Assembly: GCF_011046735.1 (NCBI RefSeq)
Contig: NZ_CP049258.1
Coordinates: 5,598,001-5,662,000, forward strand
Direction of reading: 5' to 3'
Length of the DNA stretch: 64,000 nucleotides
Source: Nordella sp. HKS 07
Lineage (GTDB): Bacteria > Pseudomonadota > Alphaproteobacteria > Rhizobiales > Aestuariivirgaceae
Position 1 is the stretch's first letter. Each line of letters starts with the position of its first letter. The notes beneath the pieces were generated by a model. The model ran no database searches. It was not told the origin of the DNA and worked only from the letters and a program-made list of their open reading frames with translations. The translations under genes and the position numbers were made by a program. Shown piece by piece: positions 58,673 through 64,000 of this stretch.

Positions 58673-59992
58673 TCAGGCATTGCGGCGCAGAACGCTGCCT
58701 TTGTCGAGATGGTCGAGCACCGAATAGGTCTCGGCGATCAATGGCAGCATCGTCTTTTTCAGCCCGTGCAGCGCGATCGGACGGAGCGCCTCGAGCGGGA
58801 AGAGGACGCTGTTGGCCGCACCGGTGACGAGCTTCTCGGCAAGGCGCCGACCGAGCGCCACGCTGAGGGCCACGCCACGGCCGTTGCAGCCGATCGCCGC
58901 GAGGATGCCGGGGGCGGGTTCGGTGACATGGAGAAGGTGATCTTCCGTGACCGCGACCATGCCTCCCCAGCGATAGGCCCACGGGCCGTGGCCGAGTTCG
59001 GGATAAATCTTGGCCGCCACACGTTCGAGTTCCCGATAAGCGCGCTCAGCACCCTGCGGGCCATAGGAGCCGCGCCCGCCGATCAGGAAGCGCCCCTGCG
59101 CATCCTTGCGGAAGTAATAGAGCGAGCGATGGGTATCGGAGACATGATGTCCGTTAGGTAGAATGCTGCGCGCGACATCGCCGGAGAGCGGTTCGGTGGC
59201 GATCTGGAAAGTGCTGACCGGGAGGACGCTCCTCTCGAGAGCGGGGAAGAGGCCGTCCGTATAGCCGTCGGTCGCAATGAGTACGCGACGCGCCCAAACA
59301 CGTCCCTGGGCCGTAACGAGGCCCGAGCGGCCTCGCGCTTGGTCAATTTTCAGAACACGGCTGTGACGGAATATCCGCGCGCCCTGCGCGAGGGCCGCCT
59401 GCGCCAGCCCGCGCACCAGCTTCAGCGGATGCAGGCTGCCGCCTTTGGGATTGAGGATACCGCCGGCATAGGCGGCGCTTCCGGTGAGCCTGTGCGCGTC
59501 GGCGGCGGACAGAACTTCCATGGCGACGCCGAGCGCCCGCCATTCCCTGGCGCGTATTTCGAGGCCGCTCAGCGCCGCAGGCGAATGGGCGAGCTGCAGC
59601 CAGCCCTTCTGCGTGCTGTCGCACTCGACGCCAAATTTGCGCAGGGTCTCGAATGTCTCATCCGCGGTGGCAGCACCGAATTGCGCGAGCTCGCCGCCGG
59701 TGGAGGGGCCGAACCGGCTGAGGAGTCCTTCCGGGTCAACTTTGAGACCCGGATTGACCTGCCCGCCATTGCGTCCCCCGCCACCCCAGCCCGGCGTCGC
59801 CGCGTCGAGCGCGATGACGGAGCCGCCCTGCGCGGCCGCGTGCAGCGCCGTCGACAGCCCGAGAATGCCGGCCCCGATGATCGCCACGTCGCAGGAAGTT
59901 TCGCCTTCGAGGATCGGAAGGTCCGGCGCATCGCCGGCCGTGGCGACCCAAAGCGATTTCTCGATCAGGCTGTTCTGAAAGCTGGCGCTCAT
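58673..59992 (-). CDS. FAD-dependent amino acid/amine oxidase (DAO family, PuuB-like)
   Basis: A 439-residue flavoenzyme. The Rossmann motif VAIIGAGILGLSTALHAA at about 36-53 is followed by PGWGGGGRNGGQVNPGLK, the C-terminal RWGGMVAVTEDHLLHVTEP and ILAAIGCNGRGVALSVALGR. The R-N-G-G-Q motif is typical of PuuB and relatives that oxidise gamma-glutamyl-putrescine or other secondary amines to aldehydes with O2. The substrate here is open. It is downstream of the cupin (26 bases) and upstream of tetR on the same strand. Confidence 0.88.
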   Translation of the reverse strand: MSASFQNSLIEKSLWVATAGDAPDLPILEGETSCDVAIIGAGILGLSTALHAAAQGGSVIALDAATPGWGGGGRNGGQVNPGLKVDPEGLLSRFGPSTGGELAQFGAATADETFETLRKFGVECDSTQKGWLQLAHSPAALSGLEIRAREWRALGVAMEVLSAADAHRLTGSAAYAGGILNPKGGSLHPLKLVRGLAQAALAQGARIFRHSRVLKIDQARGRSGLVTAQGRVWARRVLIATDGYTDGLFPALERSVLPVSTFQIATEPLSGDVARSILPNGHHVSDTHRSLYYFRKDAQGRFLIGGRGSYGPQGAERAYRELERVAAKIYPELGHGPWAYRWGGMVAVTEDHLLHVTEPAPGILAAIGCNGRGVALSVALGRRLAEKLVTGAANSVLFPLEALRPIALHGLKKTMLPLIAETYSVLDHLDKGSVLRRNA

Positions 59993-60018
59993 TTTCCGGT
60001 CCCCGGCAACCCCTGATA

Positions 60019-60453
60019 TCAGCCGATCACCGGCGTCGCGCCTGTGCCTTGCGGTCCCTTATAGGCGAGGGGCTCCATGACGCCGCCGTCGCGGCTGAGA
60101 TGGTCAGGGTCTACCGCCATGAAACACTTGCGCAGGCGATCGCTCGTCACGTTCCAGATGACCTTCTCGCCCTTCAGACAGAACCAGGAATCGCCCGGTC
60201 CGTAGGTCACACTGTTGCCATCCTGGTCGGTGAGCTCGACGGTGCCTTCGAGCACGGTTGCCAGCTCATGGAAACCGAATTCAATGACGAACTTGCCACG
60301 GGTCACCTCATAGATGCCGCTGCGTACCGGGCCGCCGCTGGGAGCGTCCATGACGCGCCGGCTCGATTCGACCGGATTGCCTTCGAGGATCTGAGGCTTG
60401 GCGGCGAGAGGGGTGAGCTCCACGCGCTCACCGGTCGTCTTGTATGCGATCAT
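60019..60453 (-). CDS. Cupin domain protein (DUF861/cupin_3)
   Basis: A 144-residue single-cupin protein. The fold is recognisable from VTRGKFVIEFGFHELATVLE, GTVELTDQDGNSVTYGPGDS and WFCLKGEKVIWNV. The cupin_3 group includes ureidoglycine aminohydrolase-like and related enzymes; many members have no known reaction. It is the first gene of the run cupin-oxidase-tetR-M24, with an AT-rich palindrome about 80 bases ahead. Confidence 0.85.
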   Translation of the reverse strand: MIAYKTTGERVELTPLAAKPQILEGNPVESSRRVMDAPSGGPVRSGIYEVTRGKFVIEFGFHELATVLEGTVELTDQDGNSVTYGPGDSWFCLKGEKVIWNVTSDRLRKCFMAVDPDHLSRDGGVMEPLAYKGPQGTGATPVIG

Positions 60454-60532
60454 GCTTATCCCCGCTTCTAGGTATAGGTGCTGCGCCGGTGTCTAGGAGC
60501 GGCCGGCGCCATCCGCAACGGATATTTTTATC

Positions 60533-60550
60533 TAATAAAAATTTTTATTA
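60533..60550. promoter_or_regulatory. Perfect AT-rich palindrome, candidate TetR operator, copy 2
   Basis: TAATAAAAA-TTTTTATTA is an exact 18-base palindrome in the gap between the cupin gene (minus) and gatB (plus). A close copy is at 57957-57973. Since gatB is a housekeeping gene, control is more likely directed to the cupin side. Confidence 0.45.
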
Positions 60551-60713
60551 CTATAAATGATTTTTCGACATGGTGAGGGTGGGGCAGGGCGACGGTTCGG
60601 GCGAAGTCACTCGCCTTTCGAGGCCGCGGCTGCCGCCATTCCCGCAGAGAACTGTAGGCCTTGAACCCGGCCCCTCAACCCAGTACCAAGCTCTCCGAAA
60701 CGGAGTGAGATCT

Positions 60714-62192
60714 ATGAATTCAGAATTGCGGGTCGCCGACAAGAAGGACTGGCTGAAGGGCGCCACCGGGGACTGGGAGATCATCATCGGCATGGAGGTT
60801 CATGCCCAGGTTCTGTCCAAGTCGAAGCTGTTCTCCGGCGCCTCGGCCGAATATGGCGGTGATCCCAATGACCATGTCTCCCTCGTCGATGCTGCGATGC
60901 CCGGCATGCTGCCGGTGATCAATGAATTCTGCGTCGAGCAGGCGGTGAAGACGGGGCTCGGCCTCAAGGCCCAGATCAACCGCCGCTCGGTCTTCGACCG
61001 CAAGAATTACTTCTATCCCGATCTGCCGCAGGGCTATCAGATCTCGCAGTACAAGCAGCCGGTGGTGGGCGAGGGCGTGGTGCGGATCGATCTCGACGAA
61101 GGCCGCTCCGTCGATGTCGGCATCGAGCGCCTGCATCTCGAGCAGGACGCCGGCAAGAGTCTTCATGACCAGCATCCGAGCATGAGCTTCGTCGACCTGA
61201 ACCGTTCCGGCGTGGCGCTGATGGAGATCGTGTCGAAGCCCGACATGCGCTCGCCCGACGAGGCCAAGGCCTATGTGACCAAGCTGCGCCAGATCATGCG
61301 CTATCTCGGCACATGTGACGGCAATATGGAGGAGGGCAGCCTCAGGGCCGACATCAACGTGTCGGTGCGCCGGCCGGGCGAGGCGTTCGGCACGCGCTGC
61401 GAAATCAAGAACGTCAATTCCATCCGCTTCATGGGCCAGGCGATCGTCTATGAGGCAAAGCGCCAGATCGGCATCCTCGAGGATGGTGGCAAAATCGACC
61501 AGGAGACTCGTCTATTTGACGCCAGGAAAGGCGAGACCCGCTCCATGCGGTCGAAGGAAGAGGCGCATGACTATCGTTACTTCCCCGATCCCGATCTCCT
61601 GCCGCTCGAACTCGAGGAAAAGTGGGTCGAGCGGATCCGGCAGGATCTGCCGGAACTTCCGGACGAGAAGCGCGCGCGCTTCGTCAAGGACTACGGGCTG
61701 TCGGCCTATGACGCCGACGTTCTTATCGCAGAGGCCGCCTCGGCCGCCTATTTCGAAGATGTCGCCAAGGGACGCGACGGCAAGATGGCTGCGAACTGGG
61801 TTATCAACGAGCTCTTTGGCCGCTTGAATAAGGAAGGCAAAGATATTGAAAACACTCCGGTTTCTGCCGTACAGCTGGGTGGTATTGTCGACCTGATCGC
61901 GGCCGGCACGATTTCCGGCAAGATCGCCAAGGACATTTTCGAGATTGTCTGGTCCGAGGGTGGAGAGCCGGCCGAGATCGTCGAGAAGCGCGGCCTCAAG
62001 CAGGTCACCGACACCGGCGCTATCGAGAAGGCGGTGGACCAGATCATAGCGGCCAATCCGGACAAGGTCGAGCAGGTTAAGGCCAAGCCGACCATGCTGG
62101 GCTGGTTCGTCGGCCAGGTCATGAAGACCACAGGCGGTAAGGCGAATCCCCAGGCCGTTAACGAAATCCTGCGCCAGAAACTCGGGATTTAA
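60714..62192 (+). CDS. gatB: Aspartyl/glutamyl-tRNA amidotransferase subunit B
   Basis: Part of GatCAB, which turns misacylated Glu-tRNA(Gln) and Asp-tRNA(Asn) into the correct amide forms. The 492-residue protein has the GatB signatures [69 protein letters not shown] and [10 protein letters not shown], with a C-terminal YqeY-like domain. The ATG at 60714 has GGAG 8 bases upstream; the frame is open to 60570 but without support. gatA and gatC are not in the window. Confidence 0.96.
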   Translation: MNSELRVADKKDWLKGATGDWEIIIGMEVHAQVLSKSKLFSGASAEYGGDPNDHVSLVDAAMPGMLPVINEFCVEQAVKTGLGLKAQINRRSVFDRKNYFYPDLPQGYQISQYKQPVVGEGVVRIDLDEGRSVDVGIERLHLEQDAGKSLHDQHPSMSFVDLNRSGVALMEIVSKPDMRSPDEAKAYVTKLRQIMRYLGTCDGNMEEGSLRADINVSVRRPGEAFGTRCEIKNVNSIRFMGQAIVYEAKRQIGILEDGGKIDQETRLFDARKGETRSMRSKEEAHDYRYFPDPDLLPLELEEKWVERIRQDLPELPDEKRARFVKDYGLSAYDADVLIAEAASAAYFEDVAKGRDGKMAANWVINELFGRLNKEGKDIENTPVSAVQLGGIVDLIAAGTISGKIAKDIFEIVWSEGGEPAEIVEKRGLKQVTDTGAIEKAVDQIIAANPDKVEQVKAKPTMLGWFVGQVMKTTGGKANPQAVNEILRQKLGI

Positions 62193-62328
62193 CCACAGCT
62201 TCGGAAAAATTCATTGATTTACCAATAGCTTATCAGAGAGTTCCGATTCGTTCGAATTGGCGCTATAGTCCGTACCCGGATTGAAAATGGGGGGCGCGGT
62301 GCTTCGGCCCGCGCCATCGGAGGACTGA

Positions 62329-63084
62329 ATGGCCAAGGTAGCGAAGAAGGTCGCGAAGAAAGCGGCCGCAAGGAAAGCTGTATCCAAGCCGTCGGCGCGG
62401 CGGCCGGTGAAGCCATCAGCCCGGCAAAAGCCGGAGGCACCGATATCGGCCAATAAGGAGCGTTTCACCCTGCACGGTTTTGCGCTGTCGGGGCCGACCT
62501 ACACGGTGGCGCTGATGCTGTCGCTCTGCCGGCATCCATTCTCTTATATCCATGTGAATCTGCGCGAAGGCGCGCACAAGCAGCCCGATTATCTGGTCAA
62601 GAACCGCTACGGGCAGGTTCCGTGTCTGCGCGATGGCCAGATCTTTCTCAGCCAGTCGGCTGCCATCCTTGAATATCTCGCCGGCAAGCTTGGCAGGTTC
62701 GACGGCAAGACCGAGTTCGAGCAGCAGCGCGTGCGCGAGTGGATGTTCTGGATCTGGGATAAGCTGGCGGCGCCCATCTATCGCCTGCGCCAGCGCGCCC
62801 GCGGCCTGCGCCAGTTCGGCGATGAAGTGAAAGTCATGTATGACGGTGAGGCCCGCTCGGCCCTGATGGTGCTCGAGCAGGAGTTCTCCAAGTCGGAATG
62901 GCTCACCGGCCGCAAGCCCACCATTGCCGACATCGATGCCTACGGCGTGATCCGCTACGCGGCGGAAGCCGGCCTTGATGTCCAGGCCTATCCCAGGCTC
63001 GCCGAGTGGAAGAAGCGCTTTGAAGCGCTTCCGGGGTTTGCTACACCCGAGCAGCTTTTGCCGCTGGAAAGCCGGCTGCTATAG
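62329..63084 (+). CDS. Glutathione S-transferase family protein with a Lys/Ala-rich N-terminal tail
   Basis: A 251-residue protein. The first 42 residues are very basic (MAKVAKKVAKKAAARKAVSK, then PSARRPVKPSARQKP), like histone H1-type tails. The GST fold follows: a thioredoxin-like part with FTLHGFALSGPTYTVALML, NRYGQVPCLRDG and LSQSAAILEYLAGKLG, and the helical C-terminal domain with PTIADIDAYGVIRYA. It probably conjugates or binds glutathione; the tail may bind nucleic acid or the membrane. GGAGGA lies 7 bases before the ATG. Confidence 0.88.
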   Translation: MAKVAKKVAKKAAARKAVSKPSARRPVKPSARQKPEAPISANKERFTLHGFALSGPTYTVALMLSLCRHPFSYIHVNLREGAHKQPDYLVKNRYGQVPCLRDGQIFLSQSAAILEYLAGKLGRFDGKTEFEQQRVREWMFWIWDKLAAPIYRLRQRARGLRQFGDEVKVMYDGEARSALMVLEQEFSKSEWLTGRKPTIADIDAYGVIRYAAEAGLDVQAYPRLAEWKKRFEALPGFATPEQLLPLESRLL

Positions 63085-63103
63085 GAATCTGGGGCCTCAG
63101 GAT

Positions 63104-64000
63104 TTGACTTTAGAGCCGGAAACCGGCCGCGTTGCGCCGGAATTGGAGATTGACGAGGATTCGCAAGGATCCTCCGAGGCTCCCCCAGGCGCCGCCGTCG
63201 CGGAGGCTTCGCCTGTTTCGTCGGGCTCATGCTCGGCCTTGCCGGCGTGGCCGCGGGCTGGCTCGGCAATCTGTGGATCGCCTTTGACGTCTTTTCGCAG
63301 TTCTCCTATCAGTTCTGGCTGGTCGTTCTGGCTTTCGCCGTCACCTTCTTCATGCCTTTCGCGCGCGTTCTGACGGGGATCGCCATCGTCATGATTGGCC
63401 TCCTGGTGATCAGCGCCTTGCCGCATCTGACTGCGGCCTCCTATCCTGCACCCGAGATCAAGGCGCCCGCCGATCATCGCGTCCTGCGCGTCATGTCGTT
63501 CAACACCTGGCTCCTGAACGCCGATGTGGATGCGATGGCCGCCGAGATAGAGCGTAATGATCCGGATATTCTTGTGCTCCAGGAATTCGGGACCGAGAAG
63601 CGCGCGCTGCTGGATCGGCTCAAGGCGCGGATGCCGTACCAGGACGATTGCCGGCATCTTGATCACTGTTACATGGCCGTGCTGTCGAAATTCCCGATCG
63701 AGGATTTCGAGAGTCATGCCGCCTGGGTGGGGCCGCCGATGGTGCGCGCCCGTTTCGGTAAGGAGCTCGGCGGCCTGACGGTCATCGGCATCCACACCAT
63801 CCGCTTTCCTTATTCGCGCGCCCAGTTCACCCAGCTGAACGAGCTGGCGGATTTGGTCCGCAGGCTGGAAGGACCGCGTATCGTCATGGGCGATTTCAAC
63901 GCCACGCCGTCGTCGCGCCTGCTCGGTACTTTCGAGCAGAGAAGCAGCTTGCGCAGGCTCGACAGCTGGCTCCCGACCTGGCCGGCCAATTTCCAGATGC
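63104..64000 (+). CDS. Endonuclease/exonuclease/phosphatase (EEP) family membrane protein, partial and apparently frameshifted
   Basis: The main frame is clear from ATG 63229 and runs off the window: helices at about 1-55 and then an EEP domain with RVMSFNTWLLN (Asn), ILVLQEFG (catalytic Glu) and VMGDFNATP. This is the layout of EndoU/VanX-type EEP membrane proteins of unknown target. No start codon with a ribosome site precedes 63229 in that frame. A different frame from TTG 63104 reads LTLEPETGRVAPELEIDEDS and ends at the C5 run 63182-63186. One more C there would join it to RRRRRGGFACFVGLMLGLAG. The true start is therefore uncertain. Confidence 0.7.

Noticed and set aside
1-64000. CRISPR arrays
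   Set aside because: No regularly spaced identical repeats of 24-40 bases were seen anywhere in the window.

Overview
The window is a GC-rich chromosomal segment of an alphaproteobacterium, most probably of the order Hyphomicrobiales (Rhizobiales). Clues are the rplM-rpsI pair, argC, a RecJ-type exonuclease, gatB, an NDUFS4-type complex I accessory subunit, a two-domain cold-shock protein, a TPR adenylate cyclase of the rhizobial type, an alphaproteobacterial LexA box (GAAC-N7-GAAC) and REP-like intergenic palindromes. I cannot name the genus.

Layout. 1-600: end of the L13-S9 operon with a clear terminator. 854-2281: an isolated gene for a putative defence nuclease. 2290-8766: a minus-strand block with a sensor kinase, a sigma-54 response regulator and a tripartite tricarboxylate transporter (tctCBA), probably a self-contained uptake and regulation module. 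9066-14143: small envelope proteins, an AI-2E-type permease, a DUF1269 protein and a membrane metallophosphoesterase. 14266-25849: a SLC13/RCK permease converging on a nine-gene operon in which a two-gene RND efflux pump is translationally chained to a complete Mrp-type antiporter (E-F-G-A''B-C-D-D2). 26292-31070: a beta-helix membrane protein, then an AbgT transporter paired with an M20 peptidase. 31101-34757: a truncated copy of the sensor kinase 5' end, an MFS permease and a DedA-PAP2-LssY fusion. 34898-38494: argC, REP-like repeats, a 49-residue protein, recJ and tRNA-Glu.

38495-45300 looks like an accessory island behind tRNA-Glu. It holds structured and AT-richer DNA, an IS5-type transposase remnant, an adenylate cyclase between short direct repeats, a phage/plasmid-like fragment, a Rap1a/Tai-like protein, two unrecognised proteins and a frameshifted SRAP gene behind a perfect LexA box. 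45403-48664 is a GH94-like phosphorylase split by one extra C in a C5 run.

49232-64000 returns to core genome: SDR, gloA, sirtuin, cold-shock protein, DUF192, tRNA-Pro, complex I subunit, tRNA-Arg, CreA, a cystathionine beta-lyase-like enzyme, a CPT-like kinase, a TetR-linked catabolic cluster (M24 hydrolase, FAD oxidase, cupin) flanked by a shared AT-rich motif, gatB, a GST, and an EEP-family protein that runs off the end and also seems frameshifted at a C5 run. Functions are read from motifs and recalled family knowledge; no database search was possible.
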